DNA of 64,000 nucleotides from positions 806,001 to 870,000 of the forward strand of contig NC_014218.1 of NCBI RefSeq assembly GCF_000092365.1. The letters run 5' to 3'. Position 1 is the stretch's first letter. Each line of letters starts with the position of its first letter. A model generated the notes under the pieces. It was not told the origin of the DNA and did not search any database. It saw only the letters and a program-made list of their open reading frames with translations. The translations under genes and the position numbers were made by a program. The DNA comes from Arcanobacterium haemolyticum DSM 20595 (GTDB taxonomy: Bacteria; Actinomycetota; Actinomycetes; Actinomycetales; Actinomycetaceae). Below, piece by piece: positions 15,603 through 24,519 of the stretch.

Positions 15603-16349
15603 ATGTACCAAGCACCACGTCCTGATCAGCTCGCCCTGCTTGATGTTGCTGAACTCGATGCACAGATCAACCGGCTCAAGCGCAACGATAAACAACATCC
15701 TTTGCGCGCTGATGTGGGCGAAACAATGAATCTGGTAGCTGCGGCAAGCCGTGACATCACGGCGGCAGAATCCGCCCTTGCACACGCTACTGAAGAACTC
15801 GACCACGCAAGCGAAGAAAGCGAGCGCGTGCGCGCCGTCGTCGGCGAAAAAGAAACACGATTCAACTCCGGCGCCGGTATGGATTCGCGCCAACTGTTGA
15901 CGTTGCAAAGTGAAATTGAGGCGAACAAGGCGCGTTTGGATGAACTCGAAACCGCAGAATTTGCGGCACTCGAAGCCGTAGAAGCAGCGGAAAAGGAACT
16001 CGCCGCGGCGAAAGAACGCCAAACGTACCTCAACGCGCAACTCGTCACCCAACGTAACGAACTCGAAGAAACGATTGGGCTCATACACCGGGATATCTCC
16101 GATATCGAACTGCGCCGCGAATCCATCTACAACCCGATTGCGGATGCCCTCAAGCGCGCATACGAACACGCGAAAGCAGGCGGTGGACTCAGCGTCATCG
16201 CGCTCCGGCCAGACGGGTCAACTAGTGGTGGCGTGGCCCTTTCTCCAATCGAAATCAGCCAGATTCGTCACTCAGCCCCAGATGAATTCCACATCAGTGA
16301 CGATTACGGCTGCGTTGTGATTAGAGATCCTGATTTTCCACTAGAGTAA
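15603..16349 (+). CDS. COG1579 coiled-coil protein with degenerate zinc ribbon
   Basis: A 248-residue protein. Residues about 15-170 are a long antiparallel coiled coil rich in Ala, Glu and Lys, and the C-terminal part should be a C4 zinc ribbon. The ribbon framework is present (VALSPIEISQIRHSAPDEF), but the usual two CxxC knuckles are gone: the first reads STSGG and the second SDDYGC, leaving a single cysteine. So the protein probably does not bind zinc in the family manner. It is co-transcribed with the Nif3-like gene. Its last 29 bases overlap the convergent yaaA gene. The family's role is poorly defined. Confidence 0.88.
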   Translation: MYQAPRPDQLALLDVAELDAQINRLKRNDKQHPLRADVGETMNLVAAASRDITAAESALAHATEELDHASEESERVRAVVGEKETRFNSGAGMDSRQLLTLQSEIEANKARLDELETAEFAALEAVEAAEKELAAAKERQTYLNAQLVTQRNELEETIGLIHRDISDIELRRESIYNPIADALKRAYEHAKAGGGLSVIALRPDGSTSGGVALSPIEISQIRHSAPDEFHISDDYGCVVIRDPDFPLE

Positions 16350-17094
16350 GCGCACGGATCTTATCCGGCGGATCCAACTCAACACTGGTGATCGCACCAC
16401 GATCCACCAGGATATGAGCGAATTCGGCCAGCTCTTCGGCATCGTCAAGAACCGTGGAACTGCGGATCAATTCGCCTGCCAGCAAGCCTCGATAATGTTT
16501 GGCGTTATGGGACACCACCTTGCGTTCGCCATGCTTAATACGTACGGCGTTGATCGTGACATGTTCTGCGCCCTTCGGCGGATCCCACACACGGTAGCCG
16601 CCTGAACGCGCATCGATCACCAGTTCATCGCCAGCAATCGCCGATCCTGCCAACGCTTTCTTCCAGAACGTTTTTGTGTTGCCGGCCTGGGGGAGCGCCA
16701 CGCCCATCGCCAACCTATACGACGGGATCAGATCTGTGAGACGATTGACTCCAAACAGGCCAGAGAAAATGAGAATGTGATCGGCGGCGTGAGCCAACTG
16801 GGCGTCCGTAAGGTTCTGGAGATTCATCGCGTGGTAGAGCACGCCAGTGTAGAGCTGGTGGGCAGGAACGCACGGTTGATTGAGAATATCTTGTTGCGCG
16901 TAGACCTCATCGGCAACGGTTTTGCCCACGTTGAGAATCGTGAGGGCATCGTCACGGGCAGAAACTGCGGTAAGTTCAGCGAGTAGTGCCTTACGGTGAA
17001 CCGATAACTCAGGAAAACTGAGCGAATCTAGGTTGAGCGTTGGGCCGGATAGTGGGCGTTCTTTGCCTTCGGACGGTGGTAATAAAATGCGCAC
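16321..17094 (-). CDS. yaaA: Peroxide stress protein YaaA (DUF328/UPF0246)
   Basis: A 257-residue YaaA family protein opening with MRILLPPSEGKERP, followed by the family landmarks LYTGVLYHAMNL, ILIFSGLFGVNR and KHYRGLLAGELI. In E. coli YaaA limits free iron and DNA damage during peroxide stress and binds DNA; the mechanism is not fully known. GTG start. It converges on the COG1579 gene with a short 3' overlap and is divergent from rnpB, whose 5' end is 37 bp away. No signal peptide, so cytosolic. Confidence 0.92.
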   Translation of the reverse strand: MRILLPPSEGKERPLSGPTLNLDSLSFPELSVHRKALLAELTAVSARDDALTILNVGKTVADEVYAQQDILNQPCVPAHQLYTGVLYHAMNLQNLTDAQLAHAADHILIFSGLFGVNRLTDLIPSYRLAMGVALPQAGNTKTFWKKALAGSAIAGDELVIDARSGGYRVWDPPKGAEHVTINAVRIKHGERKVVSHNAKHYRGLLAGELIRSSTVLDDAEELAEFAHILVDRGAITSVELDPPDKIRALTLVENQDL

Positions 17095-17119
17095 CCCACT
17101 AGTTTACTCAAACGTGCGG

Positions 17120-17125
17120 TAAGAT
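17120..17125 (+). promoter_or_regulatory. -10 element of rnpB
   Basis: TAAGAT ends 6 nt before the inferred RNA 5' end at 17132. A -35 is not obvious. Confidence 0.6.
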
Positions 17126-17131
17126 TGGCAT

Positions 17132-17489
17132 GCGAATGAGTTAGCCAGGCGGCCGCGTGAACCAATGGTTCCCGAGGAACGTCCGGGCTCCACAGGGAAC
17201 GGTGGTGGATAACGTCCACTCGGGGTGACCCGCAGGCCAGTGCCACAGAAAGTAAACCGCCGTTAAGGTAAGGGTGAAAGGGTGAGGTAAGAGCTCACCG
17301 CGTCGCGAGTGATCGAGACGGCATGGTAAACCCCACCGGGAGCAAGACCGAGCAGCGTGCGTTGAGGCGTCCCGTCGAGCACGCGGGTAGGTTGCTTGAG
17401 CTTATCGGTAACGGTAAGCCTAGATGGATGGTCGCCACGCTTGCACTATGCGAGCGGACAAAACCCGGCGTATCGGCTAACTCATTCGC
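17132..17489 (+). ncRNA. rnpB: RNase P RNA, bacterial type A
   Basis: The 5' end GCGAATGAGTTAGCC pairs perfectly with the 3' GGCTAACTCATTCGC to form helix P1, defining a 358-nt RNA. Universal core sequences are present: GAGGAACGTCCGGGCTCC after about 40 nt (one base from the usual GAGGAAAGUCCGG), CAGAAAGTAA downstream, and ACAAAACCCGGCGTATCGGC at the 3' side. This is the catalytic RNA that cleaves tRNA 5' leaders. A promoter -10 (TAAGAT) lies exactly one transcription-start distance upstream. Its location between COG1579/yaaA and ppgK agrees with the rnpB neighbourhood in other actinobacteria. Confidence 0.97.
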
Positions 17490-17524
17490 CTAACATAAGG
17501 CTGGATAGAATAGTATGCATCCTC

Positions 17525-17704
17525 ATGGAAATGCTCCCCATCGATAGATTTCTGATTTCTCAGTCCAACCAATGGGGAGCAGATCACTTTAAGCGTGAGC
17601 TGATGAATCATTACTTATGCAACGATCGGTTGAAAACCTCGTTAACCATTCAGGATGCCCAAGGGGTTGTGCACCAAATTGAGCCCATGGCATTGATATC
17701 GTAA
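17525..17704 (+). CDS. Possible small ORF after rnpB
   Basis: A 59-codon frame (starting MEMLPIDRFLISQSN and ending IEPMALIS) follows the 3' end of rnpB. No ribosome-binding site precedes the ATG and no family is recognised. A 9-bp inverted repeat (17533-17541 with 17572-17580) sits inside its start and may instead be the rnpB terminator, which argues against coding. The frame continues open into rnpB, so it may be chance. Reported because otherwise 250 bp would be unexplained. Confidence 0.2.
   Translation: MEMLPIDRFLISQSNQWGADHFKRELMNHYLCNDRLKTSLTIQDAQGVVHQIEPMALIS
17533..17580 (+). terminator. Possible hairpin downstream of rnpB
   Basis: GCTCCCCAT and ATGGGGAGC form a 9-bp stem closing a 30-nt loop, 43 nt after rnpB. 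The large loop and lack of a T-tract make terminator function uncertain. Confidence 0.35.
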
Positions 17705-17742
17705 CCCTCTTTACTTAACCAGCGGAATTTAGATAGAGAGCG

Positions 17743-18513
17743 TTACGCCTGCCCTGATTGCGCCGCAACCAGGGCAGCCCCCGCGATTCCTGCCGTGTTG
17801 AACAGGCGAGCAGGTTCGATCGCGGCGCGCACTGTCAAAAACTCTGAAAATTCATCGAACCGTGTAGAGATGCCGCCGCCCAAGATCAACGTATCGGGGG
17901 AGAAGAGCATTTCTACCGCGTCAAGAACATCTTGCAAACGGTGTGCCCATTCTTCTAGGGATAGTTCTTCCTTGGTGCGGATGGAGGATGCGGCCCACTT
18001 TTCTGCCTTTAAACCGTTTGGTAGAAGCAGGTGCCCCATTTCGGTATTTGGCACAAGCACGCCATCGCGAACCAGTGCGGATCCGATTCCGGTGCCGAGC
18101 GTGAGCACGATGATGGTGCCCTTGCGCCCGCGGGCTCCGCCGTATTCCGCTTCGGCGATTCCGGCTGCATCGGCATCATTGAGCACGGTGACTGGCCGGC
18201 CAACGGTGGTGTTCATCAGGTCCGCGATATCCATGCCCGTGAAATCTTGGTTGAGGTTTGCCACCATGGGGCATACGCCGTTGATGATGGGGGCTGGGAA
18301 TGTGACGCCTACCGGGGTATCGGCAGGAACATCGAAGCTCTCAACAATCTGGGCAACGATGCTGGCTACCTGCTGTGGGGTGGCATTGGCGGGGTTAGGG
18401 ATTTTGTTTTGTTCGCCAACGAATTCTCCGGTTTCTAGATTGACAACCGAACCTTTGATGGCTGATCCGCCGATATCGACTCCGATAGCAACTTTTGCTA
18501 GCTGATGGGACAT
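17743..18513 (-). CDS. ppgK: Polyphosphate glucokinase
   Basis: A 256-residue ROK-fold kinase with the features of polyphosphate-glucose phosphotransferase: phosphate-1 loop AIGVDIGGSAIKGSVV near the N-terminus, VLNDADAAGIAEA with the catalytic aspartate, phosphate-2 TLGTGIGSAL, and EMGHLLLPNG containing the sugar-binding glutamate. It lacks the zinc-binding cysteine cluster of ROK repressors, as PpgK does. It phosphorylates glucose to glucose-6-phosphate using polyphosphate (often also ATP), feeding the PPi-dependent phosphofructokinase encoded at 46409. Located downstream of map with a 36-bp gap. Confidence 0.92.
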   Translation of the reverse strand: MSHQLAKVAIGVDIGGSAIKGSVVNLETGEFVGEQNKIPNPANATPQQVASIVAQIVESFDVPADTPVGVTFPAPIINGVCPMVANLNQDFTGMDIADLMNTTVGRPVTVLNDADAAGIAEAEYGGARGRKGTIIVLTLGTGIGSALVRDGVLVPNTEMGHLLLPNGLKAEKWAASSIRTKEELSLEEWAHRLQDVLDAVEMLFSPDTLILGGGISTRFDEFSEFLTVRAAIEPARLFNTAGIAGAALVAAQSGQA

Positions 18514-18549
18514 TGTTTCTCCTTATGAACACGACAAGAACATTATGCC

Positions 18550-19431
18550 TTATACGGGCATTGCAGGTGAGGTTTGTCCTTGAGTTGGCAAGGTTAAAAT
18601 TTCTGCGCCGGTTTCCGTGACCACGATGGTGTGCTCCCATTGTGCGGTGCGTTTACGATCGGCGGTCACGACGGTCCAGGCGTCGTCCCATTGATCCCAA
18701 CGCTGGGTGCCGAGTGTGAGCATTGGTTCGATGGTGAAGACCATGCCTACCTGGATTTCGTCGTCAAAGTTTGGCGCCGCATCGTAGTGAGGGATGATCA
18801 GGCCGGAGTGGAAGGCTTCGCCCACGCCGTGCCCGGTGAAATCCTCCACATCTCCGTATCCGAAGCGTTTTGCGTAGGATTCGATCACGCGCCCGATCAC
18901 GTTCACTTGGCGGCCCGGCTTGACTGCTTTAATGCCGCGCATCATTGCCGTATAGGTGCGTTCGCACAGGTCACGTGATTCTTGATCGACTTCTCCTGCG
19001 TAGAACATGGCGTTGGTATCGCCGTGGACTCCGTTTTTGTATGCGGTGACGTCTAAGTTGATGATGTCGCCTTCTTGGAGTTCGGTGGAGTCGGGGATTC
19101 CGTGGCAGATCACTTCGTTGATAGAGGTGCAGATGGACTTGGGAAAGCCCATGTAGCCGAGGCAGGATGGGTAGGCTCCCATGTCACACATGTATTCGTG
19201 TGCGATCCGATCGAGTTCATCGGTGGTGACGCCTGGGCGTACGGCCGCGCCGGCTAGATAGAGAGCATCGGCTGCGATCTGGGACGAGATACGGATTTTT
19301 TCGATTGTTTCGGCGTCTTTGACGTCTGATGCGGTGACTACTTCGGGCCCGTCATGGAACATGTATTCGGGGCGTTCGATGGAGTCTGGGACGTTGCGTT
19401 GTGGGGAGAGCGTGCCAGGAACGAGTGGCAT
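18550..19431 (-). CDS. map: Type I methionine aminopeptidase
   Basis: A 293-residue MetAP. The five metal ligands are recognisable in order: [32 protein letters not shown] and the final EHTIVV glutamate. The N-terminal 40 residues resemble the actinobacterial MetAP1c form, with a PxxP-like [13 protein letters not shown] extension. It removes initiator methionine from nascent proteins in the cytosol. It begins 9 bp after the panB stop and is presumably translated from the same mRNA. The many leaderless genes here make methionine processing routine, but no specific link is implied. Confidence 0.95.
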   Translation of the reverse strand: MPLVPGTLSPQRNVPDSIERPEYMFHDGPEVVTASDVKDAETIEKIRISSQIAADALYLAGAAVRPGVTTDELDRIAHEYMCDMGAYPSCLGYMGFPKSICTSINEVICHGIPDSTELQEGDIINLDVTAYKNGVHGDTNAMFYAGEVDQESRDLCERTYTAMMRGIKAVKPGRQVNVIGRVIESYAKRFGYGDVEDFTGHGVGEAFHSGLIIPHYDAAPNFDDEIQVGMVFTIEPMLTLGTQRWDQWDDAWTVVTADRKRTAQWEHTIVVTETGAEILTLPTQGQTSPAMPV

Positions 19432-19440
19432 TATTTTTCC

Positions 19441-20241
19441 TTACTGGTTGAAACGGTGATCGTTGTCTGGGAAGGAACGGTTGCGTACGGCTTCGTTGTA
19501 CGCGGTGGCGGCGTTTTTGAGTGCGGTTCCGACTTCGCCAAAGACTTTGACGAATGATGGTTGCCAGTTGGTCATTCCTGCCATGTCTGACCACACGAGT
19601 ACTTGGCCGTCAGTGTTTTCGCCGGCACCGATTCCGATGGTTGGGATGGAGATGGCTTCGGTGATTTCGGTTGCGATTGGGGCTGGGACGAGTTCGAGCA
19701 CGACGGCGATCGCGCCAGCTTCTGCTACAGCTACCGCATCTTTGCGTACGTGATCGGCGCCGTCACCGCGGCCTTGGACGCGTGGCCCGCCGAGTGCGTT
19801 TTCTGATTGTGGCGTGTATCCGATGTGTGCCACCACGTTGATTCCGGCTTCAACGATGGCGCGGATCGTTGAAGCCATGCGTACGCCACCTTCGAGTTTG
19901 ACGGCGGAGGCGCCTGCACGGATGAGCTTGACCGCGTTTGCGATCGCATCCTGGTGGGACGTTTCGTAGGAACCGAAAGGAAGATCAGCGACGACGAAGG
20001 CGCGCTTTGCGTTACGAGCAACAGCTCCGGTTGCCAACACCATGTCGTCGATTCCTACCTGGGTTGTGGAATCGTAACCGAGCATCACGTTGGCGTAGGA
20101 ATCGCCAACAAGGAGCATATCGGTTCCTGCCTCATCAAAGATGCGAGTAGTGAGAGCATCGTAGGATGTGAGCATAGTGATGGGAGTGCCTTCTGCCTTC
20201 ATTTGTGCAAGGTGATGGGCACGTACACGCTTAATAGCCAT
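19441..20241 (-). CDS. panB: 3-methyl-2-oxobutanoate hydroxymethyltransferase
   Basis: A 266-residue PanB barrel. The start at 20241 (MAIKRVRAHHLAQMK) follows AAGGAAAGG at 10-nt spacing, and a longer frame upstream has no support. Metal and substrate motifs are present: MLTSYDALTTRIFDEAG, LLVGDSYANVMLGYD, VKLEGGVRM, AHIGYTPQ and IPTIGIGAG. It transfers a hydroxymethyl group from 5,10-methylene-tetrahydrofolate to ketoisovalerate, the first committed step of pantothenate synthesis. It is first in a panB-map operon and divergent from glnA2. No panC or panD was seen in the window. Confidence 0.96.
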   Translation of the reverse strand: MAIKRVRAHHLAQMKAEGTPITMLTSYDALTTRIFDEAGTDMLLVGDSYANVMLGYDSTTQVGIDDMVLATGAVARNAKRAFVVADLPFGSYETSHQDAIANAVKLIRAGASAVKLEGGVRMASTIRAIVEAGINVVAHIGYTPQSENALGGPRVQGRGDGADHVRKDAVAVAEAGAIAVVLELVPAPIATEITEAISIPTIGIGAGENTDGQVLVWSDMAGMTNWQPSFVKVFGEVGTALKNAATAYNEAVRNRSFPDNDHRFNQ

Positions 20242-20358
20242 AAGATAAAAACCTTTCCTTGTTAGCTCCACTATTCTAATCCAACTTGAGCGTGAAGATG
20301 TAGCCTGTGGGAGGGCAATGGCACAATGGAATAAAGACAAAAGTGTGCGGGAGGAAGC

Positions 20359-21687
20359 ATGGATCGGCAACAAGAACACGTCTTAGCAGAAGTTGAAAAG
20401 CATCAGGTGCGGTTTATCCGCCTATGGTTTACGGATGTTTCTGGAACACTCAAATCTGTGGCTATTCCGCCTGCAGAACTTGAAGGTGCGTTCACCACAG
20501 GAATCGGCTTCGATGGGTCCGCGATTGAAGGCCTATCCCGCATCCATGAAGCAGACATGGTGATAAAACCCGATGCTTCCACATTTCACATCCTGCCATG
20601 GGATGAATCAGGGGACGCCTGCGCACGCATGTTCTGTGACATCCAAACGCCAGATGGTCAGCCGGCACGCTCCGATCCGCGCGGCGTACTCAAGCGTGCA
20701 CTCGAACGCGCAGCATCACTCGGCTTCACATTCCACGTCCACCCAGAAGTCGAATTTTATCTCTTCCGCCCAGAAACCGATACTAACGGAGAACCCATCC
20801 CCATCGATCACGGCTCCTACTTCGATCACGTATCGCGCCCACTCGCACAAAGCTTCCGCGCCCAAGCAGTACGCGACCTCGAACACCTCGGCATCCCCGT
20901 AGAATTCTCCCACCATGAAGCAGGTCCCGGCCAAAACGAAATAGACCTCCGGGTCGCCGATGCCCTCACCATGGCAGACAACCTGATGAGCCTGCGCGCC
21001 GTCGTCGAACACGTCGCAATCTCCCAAGGAATCGAAGCCTCCTTCATGCCCAAACCACTCATCAACCATCCAGGAAACGGGCTCCACATCCACATGTCCC
21101 TCTTCGAAGGAAACCGCAACGCCTTCTTCGATCCGCTACGCGACTACAGTCTCTCCACAACCGGAACCAAATTCGTAGCCGGAATACTCCACCATTCACG
21201 CGAAATCTCCGCAGTCACCAACCAACACGTCAACTCCTACAAACGCCTCTGGGCAGGAGACGAAGCCCCCGCATACATAGCCTGGGGCAAAACAAACCGC
21301 AGCGCACTCATCCGCGTCCCCACCTTCTCATCTAAAGAAGGCCACAGCGCCCGAATCGAATACCGAGCACTCGATTCGGCGGCAAACCCATACCTCGCCT
21401 TCGCCGTACTCCTCAACGCAGGACTCGCCGGAATCGAACACGACTACGACGTCCCCGAATCCATCGACACCAACATCAACGTACTAAGCCACCGCGAACG
21501 CCACATCATGGGAATCGACGAACTCCCATCCTCCCTCCACTCAGCCATCACACTCGCCCAACACTCAGAACTCATCGCAGCCACACTCGGAGAAGACGCC
21601 TTCGATTACTTCCTCCGCAACAAACTCCGCGAATGGCACGATTATCGGCAACAAGTCACCGCATTCGAACGCAAAGTCCAATACTGA
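20359..21687 (+). CDS. glnA2: Glutamine synthetase type I paralogue, GlnA2-like
   Basis: A 442-residue GS-I protein without the beta-specific insertion. Active-site segments include FDGSAIEGLSRIHEADM, VEFYLFRPE, NHPGNGLHIHMSLF and the NRSALIRVP arginine loop. The region that carries the adenylylated tyrosine in GlnA1 reads SIDTNINVLSHRE here and has no tyrosine, so GlnE probably does not modify it. In actinobacteria glnA2 proteins need not be true glutamine synthetases; some act on polyamines. GGGAGGAAGC precedes the ATG. Its stop overlaps the glnE start (TGATG), indicating coupled translation. Confidence 0.93.
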   Translation: MDRQQEHVLAEVEKHQVRFIRLWFTDVSGTLKSVAIPPAELEGAFTTGIGFDGSAIEGLSRIHEADMVIKPDASTFHILPWDESGDACARMFCDIQTPDGQPARSDPRGVLKRALERAASLGFTFHVHPEVEFYLFRPETDTNGEPIPIDHGSYFDHVSRPLAQSFRAQAVRDLEHLGIPVEFSHHEAGPGQNEIDLRVADALTMADNLMSLRAVVEHVAISQGIEASFMPKPLINHPGNGLHIHMSLFEGNRNAFFDPLRDYSLSTTGTKFVAGILHHSREISAVTNQHVNSYKRLWAGDEAPAYIAWGKTNRSALIRVPTFSSKEGHSARIEYRALDSAANPYLAFAVLLNAGLAGIEHDYDVPESIDTNINVLSHRERHIMGIDELPSSLHSAITLAQHSELIAATLGEDAFDYFLRNKLREWHDYRQQVTAFERKVQY

Positions 21688-24500
21688 TGGAACCCCACCC
21701 CAACGCCCTCTACACGCGCGCCGCAGATCTCCACATCGCCCGCGCCGCAATCGAACGCCTCGAAGAAAACCACCCAAACCCCAGCGCATTTAGGCACACA
21801 CTCCACAAACAACCAGACACCGCTACACGAATCGGCGCCATCATGGGAATGTCTAGTGCGCTCGCGGATATTGTGATCGTTCACCCGGAACTCGTGGGCT
21901 CAGTAGATGAGAGGATCGATGCGCGGCTGGAGGTTCCCGAATACGCGGAGGAACGCGAACAGATCGACGCCCTACGCTTGGCCTACTATCGGCGATTGAT
22001 CGCGATTGCGGCAACGGATCTGGTTCATGATTATCCGGAAGATTACGTGAGCGATGTGGCGCGCGCTTTGGCTGACCTTGCCGGGCACACGTTAGATGCG
22101 GCCACAGGGATGGCACGCCGGTTCGTTCCCGAATCAGAGCGGATCGATTTTGCCATTATTGCGATGGGGAAAACAGGCGCGGCGGAACTGAATTATATTT
22201 CTGACGTTGACGTGATCTATGTTGCGCAACCGCGCGATGCACAGACGTCGGAAGAAGAGTCGGCACGTATCGGTGCCGCGATGGCAACCTGGATTTCGCA
22301 CGCGGTGAGTGCGCCTGGCCCGGTCCCTGCCTTGTGGGAGTTGGATGCGAACTTGCGCCCGGAAGGGAAAAACGGCCCACTTGTTCGTACAGTGGCTTCG
22401 CACAAGGCCTACTATGATCGGTGGGCTCAGCCGTGGGAATTCCAGGCGCTACTTAAGGCACGCCCGATCGCAGGGGATCTGGCGCTTGCCGATGCATACA
22501 TGGCGCAGATGTGGCCTATGGTGTGGGATGTGGCGAATCGTGATGGGTTCGTGGAGAGCGTGCGGCGGATGCGCGAACGGGTGGAAGCTCATGTGCCGCG
22601 GGCTCGCGCTAACCGTCAGCTCAAGTTAGGAGCTGGGGGTTTGCGTGACATCGAGTTCACGGTTCAGCTGTTGCAGTTGGTGCATGGGCGCACGGATGAA
22701 TCGTTACGTGTGCGTGGCACGATTGAGGCGATTGGCGCTTTGGTTCACGGCGGCTATATTGGGCGTGAGGCCGGCGGGCGGCTGGAAGAGCATTATCGTT
22801 TTTTGCGACTTCTTGAGCATCGTATCCAGTTGCAGCGGTTGCGCCGGAGCCATGAGGTTCCGCCGGTGGGTTCGTTGGGGCGGATTGCGGCGTCGATGGG
22901 GATGGACGCGCCAGAGCTGGAGCGCAGATGGCAGAAAGTTCGCGCTGACGTGCGTGAGCTTCATACAGCGATTTTTTATCATCCGCTGCTTCCGTCATTG
23001 GCATCGTTGGATGCGGATAACGTTGTGTTGGAAGAAGCAGCCGCGGGGGAGCGCCTGGCCGCGATTGGTTTTCGGGATCCTGCACGCGCGTTGCGTAATT
23101 TACATGCGTTGAGTTCGGGTTTGTCCCGTACTGCGGTGATTCAGCGGCACGTGTTGCCTGCGATGATTGGGTGGATGGCTGAGGCCGTTGAACCAGATCA
23201 CGGGTTGAATGCGTTTCGGGACGTGTCGGAGCGGCTCGGCTCCACGTCGTGGTATATGCGTTTGTTGCGTGACAGCGCGGTAGTGGCGCCGCGTCTTGCC
23301 CATGTTCTTTCCACGTCGCGTTACGTTGCACAGATGCTTCCGACTTTGCCGGATGCGATTTTGTGGTTTGACGACGACGATCTGCTGGCACCTCGCCACC
23401 GTGCCGATATGGTCTCTGAACTCGATGCGCTGATGAAGCGGCGTAGTGATCCACGCGATCAGGCGATGGCTGGGCGCTATCTGCGCAGACGCGAAATGTT
23501 GCGTATGGCGATTGGGCAGGTGCTCAGGGCTGTATCGCCGGAACAGGTGCGCGAAGCCTTGAGCGATGTGATGGATTTGGCTGTATCTGCGGCGTTGCGG
23601 GCGGCCGTGGGCGATAATCCGTTGGGGCTTCGCCACGCGGTGATTGCGTTGGGCCGGCTGGGTGGGCGCGAAATTGGATACGTTTCGGACGCCGATCTGA
23701 TGTTCGTTTATGAAGCTCCAGATGGTGTATCGGATGACGATGCCTATAGGGAAGCCCAACGAGTAACCACGGATACGTTGGCGTTCCTGAAAACAGCCGG
23801 AGCTGAACCGGCGATTGACGCGGATATTAAACTCCGTCCGGAAGGCAAACACGGTGCTATCACTCGATCGGTTTCTTCCTACCTGGCCTACTACGAACGT
23901 TGGGGGGAAACATGGGAACGGCAAGCCTTGTTGCGTGCTCGATTCTGCGCCGGAGATGAAGATATGGCAAAGCGATGGACCGATGGAATATCTACGTTTA
24001 GATACCCGCCTGCCGGGTTATCACCCCAACAGATTCGGGACATCCGTATACTCAAAACCCGCATGGAAAATGAACGGCTCCCACGCGGAACTGACCCCAG
24101 CAGGCACGTCAAGCTTGGACGCGGCGGGCTCACCGACGTCGAATGGACTATCCAACTCTCTCAACTCACCTACGCTGGACGCAACGAAAATTTGCAACAA
24201 ACCAACACGATCGGCGCTATCCACAACGCAACTGAATGCGGACTCATCGATCTTGATTCGGCACGCAAACTCACCTCAGCCTGGAAGCATGCGTCACTCA
24301 TACGAGACCTGAATTTCCTGGCCACAGGAAAAACCGGGACAACCGTAGATATCATGCCAGACGATCCCCACACTCTCCGGCTCATCGCCGCTATCGCAGG
24401 CAAACCCGAAACCGAAAGCCACGACATCCCTGAAACGTATCTGCGAGATTCTAGACGCGCCCGGACCGTGACGAATAAGCTATTTTATGAGGAAAACTAA
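21687..24500 (+). CDS. glnE: Bifunctional glutamine-synthetase adenylyltransferase/deadenylase
   Basis: A 937-residue protein with two nucleotidyltransferase domains. The N-terminal deadenylase carries GKTGAAELNYISDVDVIY (G-x11-D-x-D type), and the C-terminal adenylyltransferase carries GRLGGREIGYVSDADLMF. Each is followed by its own helical domain with an L-x-G-G-L-x-D-x-E signature (LGAGGLRDIEF and LGRGGLTDVEW). It adds or removes AMP on the regulatory tyrosine of GlnA1 in response to nitrogen status. The start at 21687 overlaps the glnA2 stop; longer frames lie inside glnA2. Synonymous codon choice switches sharply twice along the gene, near 21845 and 23950. Confidence 0.96.
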   Translation: MEPHPNALYTRAADLHIARAAIERLEENHPNPSAFRHTLHKQPDTATRIGAIMGMSSALADIVIVHPELVGSVDERIDARLEVPEYAEEREQIDALRLAYYRRLIAIAATDLVHDYPEDYVSDVARALADLAGHTLDAATGMARRFVPESERIDFAIIAMGKTGAAELNYISDVDVIYVAQPRDAQTSEEESARIGAAMATWISHAVSAPGPVPALWELDANLRPEGKNGPLVRTVASHKAYYDRWAQPWEFQALLKARPIAGDLALADAYMAQMWPMVWDVANRDGFVESVRRMRERVEAHVPRARANRQLKLGAGGLRDIEFTVQLLQLVHGRTDESLRVRGTIEAIGALVHGGYIGREAGGRLEEHYRFLRLLEHRIQLQRLRRSHEVPPVGSLGRIAASMGMDAPELERRWQKVRADVRELHTAIFYHPLLPSLASLDADNVVLEEAAAGERLAAIGFRDPARALRNLHALSSGLSRTAVIQRHVLPAMIGWMAEAVEPDHGLNAFRDVSERLGSTSWYMRLLRDSAVVAPRLAHVLSTSRYVAQMLPTLPDAILWFDDDDLLAPRHRADMVSELDALMKRRSDPRDQAMAGRYLRRREMLRMAIGQVLRAVSPEQVREALSDVMDLAVSAALRAAVGDNPLGLRHAVIALGRLGGREIGYVSDADLMFVYEAPDGVSDDDAYREAQRVTTDTLAFLKTAGAEPAIDADIKLRPEGKHGAITRSVSSYLAYYERWGETWERQALLRARFCAGDEDMAKRWTDGISTFRYPPAGLSPQQIRDIRILKTRMENERLPRGTDPSRHVKLGRGGLTDVEWTIQLSQLTYAGRNENLQQTNTIGAIHNATECGLIDLDSARKLTSAWKHASLIRDLNFLATGKTGTTVDIMPDDPHTLRLIAAIAGKPETESHDIPETYLRDSRRARTVTNKLFYEEN

Positions 24501-24519
24501 CAAGTGAAGGAGAACGAAC

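Noticed and set aside
22657-23924. Long minus-strand frames within glnE
   Set aside because: Shadow frames in the block where glnE uses G/T-ending codons; no recognisable protein features.
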